From NCBI RefSeq assembly GCF_011050415.1, contig NZ_DRFS01000013.1, forward strand, positions 62,001-126,000: a DNA stretch of 64,000 nucleotides, in the 5' to 3' direction. Below the pieces are notes generated by a model. It was not told where the DNA came from and searched no databases. It saw only the letters and a list, made by a program, of their open reading frames with translations. The position numbers and the translations under genes are program-made. Origin of the DNA: Halomonas sp. (GTDB lineage: Bacteria; Pseudomonadota; Gammaproteobacteria; Pseudomonadales; Halomonadaceae). Positions 1-9,583 of the stretch are shown here, piece after piece. How positions within the stretch are numbered: the first letter of the stretch is position 1; the number at the start of each line of letters is the position of its first letter.

Positions 1-655
1 GGTGCAAGATAGCGTGAAACTCTTCGGCAAAATCTTCATATTTACCGAGTAGCCGGGCAGCATCGTTAGACAGACGGTTGTAGAAAATAACCGCAGGAAT
101 AGCTGCAAAAAGCCCCATCGCCGTTGCGATCAACGCTTCAGCAATCCATGGTGCAACGGTTGCAAGGGTAGCCTGCTGAGTTAGTGAGAGCGCCTGAAAT
201 GAACCCATAATCCCCCACACAGTACCAAACAGCCCAATGTAAGGGCTTGCGGAGGCAACGGTTGCCAAGAAGACTAAATGAATCGTTAAGCGATCCTCTT
301 CTCGCGACCATGCCACACGCATACTGCGCTGTACGCCCTCTAACACGGTGTCAGCGTCTCGTGTTTTGGGCATCAGGCGATTAAATTCACGAAAGCCTGA
401 TTGAAAAATATGCTCGGCGCCGTGGCGCGGGTCATCGGCAGGTATTTCCCGATACAGCTCATTCAAGTCGACACCAGACCAAAAAGACTCTTCAAACTGG
501 TTGTATTCTTGCTTGGCACGGCGTAGCGCGATACTGCGCTGAAAAATCACCACCCAAGAGAGGATCGAGCCCACCACCAATAGCAGCATGACCAGCTGTA
601 CGACGGTACTGGCACTCATTATCAGGTGGGGAATGGACATGGTGTTATCGTTCAC
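1..655 (-). CDS. tolQ: TolQ, Tol-Pal proton channel subunit (3' end outside window)
   Basis: Inner-membrane MotA/TolQ/ExbB-family proton channel component. With TolR it energises TolA for outer-membrane constriction and Pal positioning at division. Translating the minus strand gives an N-terminal membrane helix (STVVQLVMLLLVVGSILSWV), a FWSGVDLNELYRE segment typical of TolQ, and the conserved second transmembrane region ASPYIGLFGTVWGIMGSF. The gene runs off the left edge, so the last helix and C-terminus are missing. I choose the GTG at 655 because GAGGG lies about 6 nt upstream of it. An in-frame ATG at 640 has no Shine-Dalgarno sequence, and another ATG at 667 is possible. It follows ybgC in the usual ybgC-tolQ order, so tolR, tolA, tolB and pal should lie to the left. 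Confidence 0.93.
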   Translation of the reverse strand, partial: MNDNTMSIPHLIMSASTVVQLVMLLLVVGSILSWVVIFQRSIALRRAKQEYNQFEESFWSGVDLNELYREIPADDPRHGAEHIFQSGFREFNRLMPKTRDADTVLEGVQRSMRVAWSREEDRLTIHLVFLATVASASPYIGLFGTVWGIMGSFQALSLTQQATLATVAPWIAEALIATAMGLFAAIPAVIFYNRLSNDAARLLGKYEDFAEEFHAILH

Positions 656-713
656 AGGTGCCCTCATCAATCTATTAGGGTCGGTATTGCCGACGCAGTG
701 AGTGACCTCTTGG

Positions 714-1127
714 TTAAGAGGCCCGTGTCAAAATATTAAGCGATGCAGGCCATGCTTTAGGCCGCAAACGCTCGGCACTTAAGCAGGCTATCTCGACTGT
801 TGCTGTGCAGAGGAGTTCCTCATCGCGCCACACTTGCTGTTCAAATGTCATACGGCATCGCCCAACGTCTACAACGTGTGCGCTAATTTCCAGCGCATCG
901 TCTAAGCATGCCGGTTTAGCGTAGTGACAAGCCAAGCGGTATACCACTAGCTGTGTACCTTCGTCTAGCAGCGTTTGTTGGTTAAGACCCATTTGACGTA
1001 GCCATTCGCTCCGCGCCCGCTCCATAAACTTCAAGTAGTTAACGTAGTAGACAATGCCGCCCGCGTCAGTATCTTCCATATAAACACGCAGCTGCAATCG
1101 ATAACCATCTATTGCGGGCACACTCAC
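714..1127 (-). CDS. ybgC: YbgC, Tol-Pal associated acyl-CoA thioesterase
   Basis: Hotdog-fold (4HBT) thioesterase of 137 residues, the normal family length. The motif [20 protein letters not shown] near residues 18-37 is the 4HBT signature with the catalytic Asp. The start is GTG at 1127. It overlaps the ruvB stop in a GTGA arrangement, which argues for translational coupling. It sits immediately upstream of tolQ, as in most gammaproteobacteria. YbgC homologues hydrolyse short- or long-chain acyl-CoA and interact with acyl carrier protein in E. coli. The physiological substrate is not certain in any species and cannot be read from the sequence. Confidence 0.95.
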   Translation of the reverse strand: MSVPAIDGYRLQLRVYMEDTDAGGIVYYVNYLKFMERARSEWLRQMGLNQQTLLDEGTQLVVYRLACHYAKPACLDDALEISAHVVDVGRCRMTFEQQVWRDEELLCTATVEIACLSAERLRPKAWPASLNILTRAS

Positions 1128-2161
1128 GGGCGACGCTCCCCTTCCATATCGGTCGACTGCTCGTGAGGTACGCGATCAAAATGCAGCCAGGCTTGGCGTG
1201 TGACCACACGGCCCCGGGGTGTACGCATAATTAACCCTTGTTGAATTAGGTAAGGCTCGATCACATCCTCAATGGTGTCACGCTCTTCGCTAATCGCCGC
1301 TGCCAGCGAATCAATGCCCACCGGACCACCGTCAAATTTATCAATCATGGCTAGAAGAAGTCTTCGATCCATGTGATCTAAACCGTGGTGATCCACATTA
1401 AGCATATTGAGTGCGGCGTCAGCCATCGCTACATCGACGACACCATTGCCTTTCATCTCAGCGTAATCACGCACGCGACGCAGTAGCCGGTTAGCGATTC
1501 GGGGCGTCCCACGTGAACGTCGAGCCACCTCAATTGCGCCATCATGGCTGGTCTCGACGCCCAATAAACGCGCCGAACGCGCGACAATTTCAGTTAGTTC
1601 TTCTAGGTTATAAAACTCAAGCCGCTGCACAATCCCAAATCGATCACGCAAAGGAGAAGTTAACAACCCTGCTCGGGTAGTCGCACCGACTAATGTAAAG
1701 CGCGGAAGGTCGAGCTTGATCGAGCGGGCAGCTGGCCCTTCTCCAATCATGATATCCAGCTGAAAATCTTCCATGGCCGGGTAAAGCACTTCTTCAACCA
1801 CGGGTGATAAACGGTGAATTTCGTCAATAAAGAGTACGTCGCCAGGTTCCAAATTGGTGAGCATGGCCGCAAGGTCGCCAGCACGTTCGAGCACCGGGCC
1901 TGAGGTCGACTTCATGCCCACGCCCATCTCGGCGGCAATAATATGCGCCAAGGTGGTTTTGCCTAACCCGGGGGGGCCAAACACCAGCGTATGATCAAGA
2001 CTCTCTTCACGTAACCGTGCGGCACCAATGAAAATTTCCAGTTGCTCACGAACACGCGGCTGGCCAATGTAATCATCAAGCCGCTTCGGGCGAATTGCAT
2101 AATCAATGCGCACCTCGCCCTGCTCAGGTTCAGCGGCAATCAGCCGGTCATGTTCTAACAT
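1124..2161 (-). CDS. ruvB: RuvB, Holliday-junction branch-migration ATPase
   Basis: AAA+ motor that drives branch migration of Holliday junctions together with RuvA. Visible features are Walker [16 protein letters not shown], Walker [12 protein letters not shown], sensor region [18 protein letters not shown], and the C-terminal winged helix containing [10 protein letters not shown] start at the ATG giving [10 protein letters not shown], about 345 residues. A GTG two codons earlier is possible but less well placed. It is third in the ruvC-ruvA-ruvB order and its TGA overlaps the ybgC GTG. No LexA box was found upstream of ruvA or ruvC, so SOS control is not shown by this sequence. Confidence 0.97.
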   Translation of the reverse strand: MLEHDRLIAAEPEQGEVRIDYAIRPKRLDDYIGQPRVREQLEIFIGAARLREESLDHTLVFGPPGLGKTTLAHIIAAEMGVGMKSTSGPVLERAGDLAAMLTNLEPGDVLFIDEIHRLSPVVEEVLYPAMEDFQLDIMIGEGPAARSIKLDLPRFTLVGATTRAGLLTSPLRDRFGIVQRLEFYNLEELTEIVARSARLLGVETSHDGAIEVARRSRGTPRIANRLLRRVRDYAEMKGNGVVDVAMADAALNMLNVDHHGLDHMDRRLLLAMIDKFDGGPVGIDSLAAAISEERDTIEDVIEPYLIQQGLIMRTPRGRVVTRQAWLHFDRVPHEQSTDMEGERRP

Positions 2162-2256
2162 AAGCACTCATTCTTAATCACTTTTTCCTTAATTCGAGCG
2201 GCAAACACGTTTCCCTTCAGCAGCCATTGGGAACTACGCCAGCTTAAACTGACGGT

Positions 2257-2865
2257 TCAGCCGTTCATACGCTGGGTTAGCGCAGCTTTAATAAGCGCTT
2301 CGGTGGACTGATTGGGATCGATACCCGTGAGCATCTTCGATGCTTCAGTAAGCTTATATCCTAGACTGACAAGCGCGGCTTCCGCATCGGCAAGGCTATC
2401 CCGAGCAGATGGCCGACCACTAGCGGCTTCAAGAGCCAGCAACGCATTGCTGCCATCTTCCCACTCGGGGAACCGGTCACGCATTTCGATAATCAGCCGT
2501 TCGGCGGTTTTCTTGCCGACACCTGGCAGGGTTGTTAACGCTTTGCTGTCATTATCACGCACGCAGCGCATAAAAGCGTCTTCATCCATACCGGACAGAA
2601 TCGCCAGGGCGAGTTTGGGTCCAACACCGTTGACTTTGATCAGCGCGCGGAACAGTGCACGTTCATGCTCTCGGCCAAAGCCATACAGCAGGTGGGCGTC
2701 ATCTCGAATGGTTAAATGAGTAAATAGCGAAACGCTCTCGTTGAGCCCAGGAAGCGCAACCAGAGTATTCATTGAGGTTTCCAGCTCATAACCAACACCT
2801 TGGACGTCAATGACAATCCAGGGGGGGTGCTTTGCCACTAGTTGGCCACTCAGACGTCCAATCAT
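2257..2865 (-). CDS. ruvA: RuvA, Holliday-junction recognition subunit
   Basis: Tetrameric DNA-binding protein that loads RuvB hexamers onto four-way junctions. The reading frame is open further upstream, but the family N-terminus MIGRLSGQLV starts at 2865, giving about 202 residues, the standard RuvA length. The upstream 29 codons have no family similarity and are taken as leader. An OB fold at the N-terminus is followed by two helix-hairpin-helix motifs (around VNGVGPKLALAILSG and LPGVGKKTAERLIIEM) and the flexible C-terminal domain III that contacts RuvB. It lies about 100 nt downstream of ruvC and 95 nt upstream of ruvB. Confidence 0.97.
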   Translation of the reverse strand: MIGRLSGQLVAKHPPWIVIDVQGVGYELETSMNTLVALPGLNESVSLFTHLTIRDDAHLLYGFGREHERALFRALIKVNGVGPKLALAILSGMDEDAFMRCVRDNDSKALTTLPGVGKKTAERLIIEMRDRFPEWEDGSNALLALEAASGRPSARDSLADAEAALVSLGYKLTEASKMLTGIDPNQSTEALIKAALTQRMNG

Positions 2866-2972
2866 AAAGTCGCTCGCACGGATGTATAAACAGTTGGGTG
2901 AAAAACAAGCGTTTACTATAAAGCTAGTCTGTACAAGTGACCAGTAGTACAACCTTTCGCCAAACGGTTAAA

Positions 2973-3536
2973 TTAAAGACGCCAACGTCCCGTGGAGCGA
3001 CTACGCCCTCGCGATACGGCGGCAGGCAGGCCATTAGTAGTGAAGGTATGACCGTTATAAGCATGTGTTAGTGCAATGGCTAGTGCATCAGCAGCATCGG
3101 CTTGAGGCGTGGCGGAGAGCTGCAGAATAGCGGTGACCATATGCTGAACCTGAGCTTTATCCGCCCCGCCTTGGCCGGTGACGGCCTGCTTAATTTGCCG
3201 GGCGGCATATTCGGAAAGACTTAAGCCATGATTGGCCATACACACCAACGCCGCGCCACGCGCCTGACCAAGTTTTAATGCAGAATCGGGGTTTTTGGCC
3301 ATAAATACGCGCTCAATGGCAACCGAAGTAGGTCGATGTAGACCCACCACTTCACTAAGGCCTGCATAGATTTGTGCCAATCGCTGCTCTAGCGCACCGT
3401 CAGCGGTACGAATACAGCCACTCGCTACATAACAAGGCTTAACCCCAATCACATCAATCACGCCGTAACCGGTCACACGCGAGCCAGGGTCGATTCCCAA
3501 AATACGGACAGCTACAACGGGCTTCTTTTCAACCAT
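2973..3536 (-). CDS. ruvC: RuvC, Holliday-junction resolvase
   Basis: Dimeric RNase H-fold endonuclease that resolves Holliday junctions. The family core begins [16 protein letters not shown] (first catalytic Asp) and continues through [22 protein letters not shown] (catalytic Glu) to [13 protein letters not shown] (last two Asp). The frame is open to a GTG at 3566 and contains ATGs at 3551 and 3536. I prefer 3536 ([14 protein letters not shown]), which gives 187 residues, slightly longer than the usual 173. None of these starts has a convincing Shine-Dalgarno, so the start is uncertain. It is first of the ruvCAB group and lies downstream of an aspS terminator. Confidence 0.94.
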   Translation of the reverse strand: MVEKKPVVAVRILGIDPGSRVTGYGVIDVIGVKPCYVASGCIRTADGALEQRLAQIYAGLSEVVGLHRPTSVAIERVFMAKNPDSALKLGQARGAALVCMANHGLSLSEYAARQIKQAVTGQGGADKAQVQHMVTAILQLSATPQADAADALAIALTHAYNGHTFTTNGLPAAVSRGRSRSTGRWRL

Positions 3537-3584
3537 GACGCAGGTACTCATGAGTGGGCTTAACACTGAACGTTAGTAATATAC

Positions 3585-3611
3585 AAAAACACCGACGCCA
3601 AGGCGTCGGTG
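3585..3611 (-). terminator. Intrinsic terminator after aspS
   Basis: Perfect 10-bp stem CACCGACGCC/GGCGTCGGTG with a 2-nt loop, followed on the minus strand by TTTTT. It lies between the aspS stop and ruvC, so aspS probably ends its own transcript and the ruvCAB-tolQ group needs its own promoter or read-through. Confidence 0.85.
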
Positions 3612-3632
3612 CTGGTCAGTCACTCAACTGAT

Positions 3633-5414
3633 TTATTCAGCGGCCGTTTCCGGCTGGGCTTTTTGGCGCAGACGGATATTGAGCTCTTTTAACTGCTCGG
3701 GGCTTACTTCACCGGGCGCATTGGTCATCAAACAAGCGGCACTTTGGGTTTTCGGGAAGGCAATTACTTCACGAATAGTCTTGGCACCTACCATCAACAT
3801 TACCAGACGATCCAAACCAAACGCTAAGCCACCATGGGGCGGTGCGCCGTACTGAAGCGCATCCAGCAGGAAGCCGAATTTCTCTTGCGCTTCCTCTTCA
3901 CCAATGCCCAGAATCTCAAATACCGTGCTCTGCATGGTTTGGTCGTGAATACGGATAGAACCACCACCTAACTCCGTGCCATTGAGCACCATGTCGTAAG
4001 CGCGAGACAGTACCTTGGCAGGATCAGCCTTTAGCTCTTCAGGAGAGCAGGAAGGGGCCGTGAAAGGGTGGTGTAGCGGGCTAAGACGGCCGTTGTCATC
4101 CGCCTCGAACATTGGGAAGTCGACTACCCACAGCGGCGCCCACTGTTGAGTATAAAGCTCAAGATCAGCACCTAACTTGACACGCAGTGCGCCAATTGCT
4201 TCATTGACGATGCGCGTCTTATCGGCACCAAAGAAGATAATATCGCCATCTTCAGCGCCAACTCGGTCGAGCAGCTCTTCAACGATGTTTTCCATAAACT
4301 TAACGATCGGTGACTGCAGACCTTCAAGCCCTTTGGCGCGTTCGTTCACTTTAATCCATGCCAAGCCTTTGGCACCGTAAATGCCAACAAACTTGGTGTA
4401 TTCGTCGATCTCTTTACGCGAAAGCTTAGCACCGCCAGGCACTTTCAGGGCCGCTACGCGACCATCTTCCGCACTTGCCGGGCCAGAGAAGACTTTAAAA
4501 TCGACCTGCTGCATAAGGTCATCGACATCGGTCAGCTCGAGCGGAATACGCAAGTCAGGCTTATCGGAGCCGAAACGATCCATTGCTTCCTGCCAGGTCA
4601 TGCGCGGAAATTCAGGCAGCTCAGCACTAAGAACCTCTTGGAAAAGCTGACGAATCATGGCTTCGGTGATGCCCATGATGTCATTCTCTTCCACAAACGA
4701 TGCCTCGATATCAATCTGGGTAAACTCAGGCTGACGGTCGGCGCGCAGATCTTCATCGCGGAAGCACTTAGCAATTTGGTAGTAGCGATCAAAGCCCGCC
4801 ACCATCAGTAGCTGTTTGAATAGCTGAGGAGACTGGGGTAGTGCAAAGAAACTGCCTGCGTGAGTACGGCTAGGCACCAAATAATCCCGCGCGCCCTCAG
4901 GCGTGGCGCGAGTGAGTACCGGCGTTTCGATATCCAAGAAGCCCTGGTTCTCCAGGTAAGCGCGCACGTTATGCGATATACGCGAGCGCAGGCGCAGCTT
5001 TTCAATCATGTCGGGACGGCGCAGGTCGATGTAACGGTGCTTTAAACGCACCTCTTCGCCCACTTTGCCATGCTCATCCAATTGGAACGGCGGCGTGATA
5101 GCTGAGTTCAGTACCTCAACCTCTTTGGCCAACACTTCGACCATGCCAGTGGGCATATTGGCATTCTGTGTGCCTTCAGGGCGCAGCCGAACGCGTCCGG
5201 TAATACGCAAAACATACTCGCTGCGTGCACGGTCGGCAGTAGCGAACGCCTCGGCGGTATCTGGGTCAACCACGAACTGAGCGATACCATCGCGGTCGCG
5301 CATATCGAGGAAAATTACCCCACCATGGTCACGGCGGCGATGAACCCATCCGCATACCGTAACCGTTTGATCCACCAAAGTTTCGTTCAGCTGGCCGCAA
5401 TAATGGCTGCGCAT
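3633..5414 (-). CDS. aspS: Aspartyl-tRNA synthetase
   Basis: Class IIb aminoacyl-tRNA synthetase charging tRNA-Asp. Starting at [10 protein letters not shown] gives about 593 residues, the bacterial-type length. The start is supported by AGGA 6 nt upstream; the frame is open nine codons further without family similarity. In order: N-terminal OB anticodon-binding domain ([20 protein letters not shown]), class II motif 1 near YIDLRRP, motif 2 with [21 protein letters not shown] (flanking residues trimmed in the mature motif), an inserted GAD domain in the middle, and motif 3 [15 protein letters not shown] near the C-terminus. Whether the enzyme is discriminating, or also charges tRNA-Asn, cannot be decided from this window because no gatCAB or asnS is visible. 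Confidence 0.97.
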   Translation of the reverse strand: MRSHYCGQLNETLVDQTVTVCGWVHRRRDHGGVIFLDMRDRDGIAQFVVDPDTAEAFATADRARSEYVLRITGRVRLRPEGTQNANMPTGMVEVLAKEVEVLNSAITPPFQLDEHGKVGEEVRLKHRYIDLRRPDMIEKLRLRSRISHNVRAYLENQGFLDIETPVLTRATPEGARDYLVPSRTHAGSFFALPQSPQLFKQLLMVAGFDRYYQIAKCFRDEDLRADRQPEFTQIDIEASFVEENDIMGITEAMIRQLFQEVLSAELPEFPRMTWQEAMDRFGSDKPDLRIPLELTDVDDLMQQVDFKVFSGPASAEDGRVAALKVPGGAKLSRKEIDEYTKFVGIYGAKGLAWIKVNERAKGLEGLQSPIVKFMENIVEELLDRVGAEDGDIIFFGADKTRIVNEAIGALRVKLGADLELYTQQWAPLWVVDFPMFEADDNGRLSPLHHPFTAPSCSPEELKADPAKVLSRAYDMVLNGTELGGGSIRIHDQTMQSTVFEILGIGEEEAQEKFGFLLDALQYGAPPHGGLAFGLDRLVMLMVGAKTIREVIAFPKTQSAACLMTNAPGEVSPEQLKELNIRLRQKAQPETAAE

Positions 5415-5480
5415 GTCAAATCCTGTTCTGTTACGTGGCAAGTAGTGTGTCGCAGATCTTCCCGACCCTGACTGCTGCGG

Positions 5481-5780
5481 CTATGCCGCAGCACCGTTGT
5501 CTTTGGGAGTGACGCTCTTGGAAGTAGTACTGGTACCGCTTGTTTTACCGGCATCGGTAGAGGCTACTTTGCCGTCAGCGACCAGGTTCTTTTTACTTCC
5601 TGTTTTGAAATCGGTTTCGTACCAACCGCCGCCGGCTAAACGGAACCCCGCTGCCGAGACTAGCCGTTCCAAGCCATCGCTTTGGCATGCAGGACAATCT
5701 TTTAGAGGATTGGCGCTGATTTTCTGCAATTTTTCCAGGCGATGGCCGCAGGCCTTGCACTCATATTCATAGATGGGCAT
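5481..5780 (-). CDS. FmdB-family zinc-ribbon regulatory protein
   Basis: Small protein of about 99 residues starting MPIYEYECKACGH, the hallmark of the FmdB/CxxC zinc-ribbon family. Two CxxC pairs (CKAC near residue 8 and CPAC near residue 30) should bind one zinc. The C-terminal half is a low-complexity Ser/Thr/Lys tail. The frame is open eight codons upstream, but the MPIYEY start is universal in the family. It lies just upstream of aspS on the same strand, a common neighbourhood in gammaproteobacteria. The molecular role is unknown; FmdB itself was proposed as a transcriptional regulator. Confidence 0.85.
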   Translation of the reverse strand: MPIYEYECKACGHRLEKLQKISANPLKDCPACQSDGLERLVSAAGFRLAGGGWYETDFKTGSKKNLVADGKVASTDAGKTSGTSTTSKSVTPKDNGAAA

Positions 5781-6061
5781 CTTAATGGCTCCTAATAAGC
5801 TCAACCCTGATCAGCTTAGGTTCTTAACATTAAGCTCTGAAAGGCTCAGTTCTTAATGCTTGAAGCTTGGCCTCAAATCAGGGCGCTTAAAAACGCAGTT
5901 CTTAATAGAATAATGGCGAACACAACGCTGCCAGGCTGCCAATATGTGGCCAGACGGGATAAATTCCAAGGCTGCGGTTGATAAAGCGCCACCATTATAC
6001 CCTTTTGTGCCCCCTGCCGAGCAAGGTTAAGCAACCTCCGGCGATTAATGGAGACAATTAA

Positions 6062-7000
6062 ATGCCACACGCAGTGATACTGGATGCAGAAAGTCTCGGC
6101 CCCAAGATCGATTTAACGGCGATTGAGGAAACCGTTTCTCACCTTGAGGTATTTCAACAGAGCAGCACCGATCAGGCATTAGAACGCCTCGCCAATGCTG
6201 ATATTGCAATCGTAAACAAGGTTGTACTGGATGCAAACACCTTGCAGCAACTACCCAAACTACGCTTGATTTGCGTCTTAGCGACCGGGCTTAATAATAT
6301 TGACCTTGAGACTGCGAAAGACCGAAATATTGAGGTTAAAAATGTGGCTGCTTATGGTACGGCGAGCGTATCACAGCACACCTTGATGCTAATGCTGGCG
6401 CTGGCCAATCGGTTGCCCCTTTATCAGCGTGATGTCGCTGCCGGAGAGTGGCAGCGCAGCGCTTTTTTCTGTTTGCAGGATCACCCCACATTGCAACTAG
6501 CGGGCAAGCACTTGGTGATGGTTGGACAAGGCGAATTAGGTTCTGAGGTCGCTCGCCTGGCAGAGGCCTTTGGCATGCGCGTTACCTTCGCCGCCCGCCC
6601 CGGCAATGAAGCTAATGACCAGCGAGCCTCGCTAGACGATTTATTGCCTGACGCCGATGTTATTAGCCTGCACTGCCCTCTCAGCGACGCCACAAAACAT
6701 TTGATCAATTCAGAGCGCTTGGCCAACGCCAAACCATCGCTCTTACTAGTCAACTGTGCCCGAGGCGGCGTTATTGATGAGCTTGCCGCATTAGAGGCAC
6801 TGCGCAGCGGCAAGCTAGGTGGGTTAGGGGTTGATGTGCTACCCGCTGAGCCGCCTAAAGATGGCCACCCCCTGCTGGACGCCCTCAGTGAGCCACTCAA
6901 TTTAATTGTGACACCTCACAATGCCTGGATCACGCCCGAAGCGCGCCAAAATATTGTCGCTCTAACGGCCAAGAATATTAGCGAATGGAAATCGGCATAA
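6062..7000 (+). CDS. D-isomer-specific 2-hydroxyacid dehydrogenase
   Basis: NAD(P)H-dependent dehydrogenase of 312 residues. An N-terminal substrate domain is followed by the Rossmann motif VMVGQGELGSEVA (GxGxxG near residue 155). The catalytic triad is recognisable as Arg in NCARGGVIDE, Glu in LPAEPPKDGHP and His in VTPHNAWIT. The sequence is closest in style to glycerate/hydroxypyruvate reductases (HprA-like), so glyoxylate or hydroxypyruvate reduction is a reasonable guess but not proven. It is transcribed alone on the plus strand and converges on acylphosphatase. The 281 bases upstream contain no other gene that I can see. Confidence 0.88.
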   Translation: MPHAVILDAESLGPKIDLTAIEETVSHLEVFQQSSTDQALERLANADIAIVNKVVLDANTLQQLPKLRLICVLATGLNNIDLETAKDRNIEVKNVAAYGTASVSQHTLMLMLALANRLPLYQRDVAAGEWQRSAFFCLQDHPTLQLAGKHLVMVGQGELGSEVARLAEAFGMRVTFAARPGNEANDQRASLDDLLPDADVISLHCPLSDATKHLINSERLANAKPSLLLVNCARGGVIDELAALEALRSGKLGGLGVDVLPAEPPKDGHPLLDALSEPLNLIVTPHNAWITPEARQNIVALTAKNISEWKSA

Positions 7001-7017
7001 ACTTTTGCCTACCTTTG

Positions 7018-7033
7018 GGGCCTCAACAGGCCC
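7018..7033. terminator. Possible small hairpin between convergent genes
   Basis: A 6-bp GGGCCT/AGGCCC stem with a CAAC loop sits between the two convergent stop codons and overlaps the acylphosphatase stop. There is no long T-tract, so it is a weak terminator candidate. Confidence 0.3.
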
Positions 7034-7308
7034 TAATGTGTAGCAAAGTGGCTAGGCGCGCGGCACTGATCCAGCACCTCTAACTCTACGTGTGTTACGT
7101 GCGCCCTTTCCGATCCTTCCCACAACCATTCGCTCACCCGCTTGACGGCCTCGGACTGACCGCATAGCAATACCTCTACGCGACCATCGGGCAGGTTTTT
7201 AGCATAGCCTGTGAGGCTATGCTGAAGCGCCTTCTCCTGCGTAGCGCGGCGATACCAGACGCCTTGTACTTTGCCAGTAACAACGGCACGCACACAGCAG
7301 GTTGTCAT
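7033..7308 (-). CDS. acyP: Acylphosphatase
   Basis: Small enzyme hydrolysing carboxyl-phosphate bonds, 91 residues. The signature VTGKVQGVWYR supplies the phosphate-binding loop and catalytic Arg, and GYAKNLPDGRVEV supplies the catalytic Asn. The start MTTCCVRAV is chosen because GGAGGGA lies about 6 nt upstream; the frame is open six codons further. It is encoded convergently with the 2-hydroxyacid dehydrogenase and is followed upstream by yihY in the same direction. The biological substrate (for example acetyl phosphate or carbamoyl phosphate) is not known for most bacterial members. Confidence 0.93.
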   Translation of the reverse strand: MTTCCVRAVVTGKVQGVWYRRATQEKALQHSLTGYAKNLPDGRVEVLLCGQSEAVKRVSEWLWEGSERAHVTHVELEVLDQCRAPSHFATH

Positions 7309-7369
7309 ATTATCTCCCTCCGTCACTCTTCCAGACGCTGTCTTTTCAATGGCACGCGAATGGTTCGCC

Positions 7370-8269
7370 TTAAACGAATTCTTGTTTGATAAGCACAGCG
7401 CTATTGCGTGGAATTAATGGCCGACCTCGACGCAGCAACAGTGAACGAGTAAATGCTGCACCAAACAGTAAAATTAACGAGCTGTAGTAAACCCAGAGCA
7501 AAATCATAACCACTGAGCCTGCCGCACCATAGGTGGATGCTGTAGCGGTATAAGCTAGATAAAATGCAATCAAGCTACGACCCAATGTAAATAACACAGC
7601 GGTAACAGCAGCACCAATAAGTACATCTTGCCAACGCAATACGACATCAGGCAACACTTTAAAAATAGTCGCGAACAGCAGAATAACAACACCAAGGGAA
7701 ATCAGTGACTCAATCGTCATCGTCAGAAAACTGGCATAGGGAAGTAAATTATCAGCCGCTTGAAGCATACCCCTCAGAACTACTCCCAAGACTAATGAAA
7801 CCAACAGAATAAAACCAATAGCGAGCACTACCGTCAACGACAAAAAGCGACTTTTTAGAAAAATAAACACGCTATTGGAAGTAGGTTTAGCCGTTACACC
7901 CCAAATGGTATTAAGTGAAAACTGCATTTGAGCAAATACCGTGGTAGCACCCACTAGCAGGGCGGCGACCCCTAAAAACGTAGGTAACAATCCTGATTCT
8001 TCTATACGCGATTGGGCAACGGCTTCTTGTATAGCGACCGCAGCATCAATACCTAATGCGCCTTCCAACTGAGCAACAATTTGCCCCTGAGCCGCTTCTT
8101 CACCTAATACAACCCCTATGACGGTAACAGCGATAATAACCGTGGGTGCCAATGAAAAAAGCGTATAAAACGCTAACGAGCCTGCATAGCTAAAAGCATT
8201 TCGCTCAAGCCAAAGCGCAATGGCATCCTGTACTACCTGCCACCAGAAATAAGCCGCTCGTTTAATCAT
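7370..8269 (-). CDS. YihY/BrkB-family integral membrane protein
   Basis: Inner-membrane protein of about 299 residues with roughly six hydrophobic segments. Family landmarks are NAFSYAGSLAFYTLFSLAP near the N-terminus and AAGSVVMILLWVYYSSLILLFGAAFTR near the C-terminus. The ATG (MIKRAAYF) is preferred over the GTG two codons upstream because GGGAG lies 5 nt before it. The family was once called ribonuclease BN, but that assignment was wrong. Its function is unresolved (transport or envelope roles have been proposed). It stands alone between acylphosphatase and the divergent NadM-Nudix gene. Confidence 0.9.
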   Translation of the reverse strand: MIKRAAYFWWQVVQDAIALWLERNAFSYAGSLAFYTLFSLAPTVIIAVTVIGVVLGEEAAQGQIVAQLEGALGIDAAVAIQEAVAQSRIEESGLLPTFLGVAALLVGATTVFAQMQFSLNTIWGVTAKPTSNSVFIFLKSRFLSLTVVLAIGFILLVSLVLGVVLRGMLQAADNLLPYASFLTMTIESLISLGVVILLFATIFKVLPDVVLRWQDVLIGAAVTAVLFTLGRSLIAFYLAYTATASTYGAAGSVVMILLWVYYSSLILLFGAAFTRSLLLRRGRPLIPRNSAVLIKQEFV

Positions 8270-8452
8270 GTCCACTCCCTGTATGACTACTACTGAAACG
8301 TTTTTTAAGAATAATCAACATCCTACTTTTCTAGCATACCTAACCATAGCGCTTAGTCATAACACCTAGTGCAGTTTTCTAGTACATTGCGCCTGCCCCG
8401 CACAGCGACTCATAATGGTAGTCTGAAATCACCCAACGATAAGGAAGCTTCG

Positions 8453-9547
8453 ATGGTCAATGATATTACGCGTTCTGCGACCGCCTGTGATTTCGACTGT
8501 TTGGTTTTTATTGGGCGCTTTCAGCCACTCCACTTGGGCCATTTAGCCATCATTGGTGAAGCGCTCAAGCGCGCCCGACAAGTGATTATACTGGTCGGGT
8601 CAGCTTGGCAAGCTCGTTCACTACGCAACCCTTGGCGTTTTGATGAGCGTCAGGCAATGATTCGCGCCACCTTTGATGACGCTGATAATCAACGCCTTGA
8701 AATTACCCCCTTACTGGATGCGCTATATAACGACGATGTCTGGGTACGTGATGTACAGCGTAAAGTGCGGGACTTGGCAGTGCCGGCCAACGCTCGCTTG
8801 CCGCGTATTGGTTTAATTGGAGCCAGTCGCGGTCAATCGAGTTACTACCTTTCGCTCTTTCCCCAATGGGAGTCCGTTAGCGTTCCACCCGTGGAGGGCA
8901 TTTCAGCGAGCCAAATTCGCGAGCGTTTGTTTCATTCTCCTGGTTCAACGGATGATTATTTAACCACCGGCGCTTATCACGACTTACCCCCTGGCGTCAT
9001 CAGAGGGGTGAAGCAATTCTGTAAGACCAGTGCCTATCATCAACTGCTAGAAGAGCAGAAACTATTAGACCAATACCGCCAAGCGTGGGCGCAAGCTCCC
9101 TACCCGCCTATTTTTGTGACGGTCAATGCGGTAGTGGTTCAGTCAGGCCACGTACTGTTAGCAAGGCGCACGGCAGCCCCTGGCAAAGGGCTTTATGCAT
9201 TACCGGGGGGCTTTATTAATCCTCATGAACGACTGCTAGACGCCTGTCTTCGAGAACTGCGCGAGCGCTTGCGCTTGAAAGTTCCTGAACCCGTTCTTAA
9301 AGGCTCACTGCGTGGCCAACGCTTATTTGATGAGCCCCATCGCAGCTGGCGTGGCCGGACCTTAGCGGAAGCTTTTTATTTTGCACTTCGCCCAGAGCAA
9401 CAACTGCCTCGTTTAAAACCTGTCAAAGGCGGAGATCATGCCCGCTGGGTAGCCCTTGCGGATCTTGAACCCGACAGCTTGTTCGAAGATCACTTCTTTA
9501 TTATTCAGAATTTTTTGGGGTTGCCTGCCGATTTCGGGAGTGGCTAA
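8453..9547 (+). CDS. Bifunctional NMN adenylyltransferase / Nudix hydrolase (NadM-Nudix)
   Basis: Two-domain NAD-metabolism protein of about 364 residues. The N-terminal half has the nucleotidyltransferase signature GRFQPLHLGH and the ISASQIRER motif of archaeal-type NadM. The C-terminal half is a Nudix domain (box starting GGFINPHERLLDACLREL). The ATG at 8453 is supported by AAGGA 7 nt upstream, and the ORF is open 28 codons earlier. Known relatives make NAD from NMN and hydrolyse ADP-ribose. The Nudix box reads RELRER where the consensus is REUxEE, so one acidic metal ligand is replaced by Arg and the hydrolase half may be weak or altered. Confidence 0.93.
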   Translation: MVNDITRSATACDFDCLVFIGRFQPLHLGHLAIIGEALKRARQVIILVGSAWQARSLRNPWRFDERQAMIRATFDDADNQRLEITPLLDALYNDDVWVRDVQRKVRDLAVPANARLPRIGLIGASRGQSSYYLSLFPQWESVSVPPVEGISASQIRERLFHSPGSTDDYLTTGAYHDLPPGVIRGVKQFCKTSAYHQLLEEQKLLDQYRQAWAQAPYPPIFVTVNAVVVQSGHVLLARRTAAPGKGLYALPGGFINPHERLLDACLRELRERLRLKVPEPVLKGSLRGQRLFDEPHRSWRGRTLAEAFYFALRPEQQLPRLKPVKGGDHARWVALADLEPDSLFEDHFFIIQNFLGLPADFGSG

Positions 9548-9583
9548 TTCAAAATAACCAAACGTTGCTGGTGAATAAGTACT

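Noticed and set aside
7..660. tolQ as a pseudogene because no complete frame appears
   Set aside because: The frame is intact up to the window edge; it is simply cut by the left boundary.
2312..2719. Long open frame antisense to ruvA
   Set aside because: It is a reading-frame shadow; ruvA on the other strand has full family similarity and this frame shows none.
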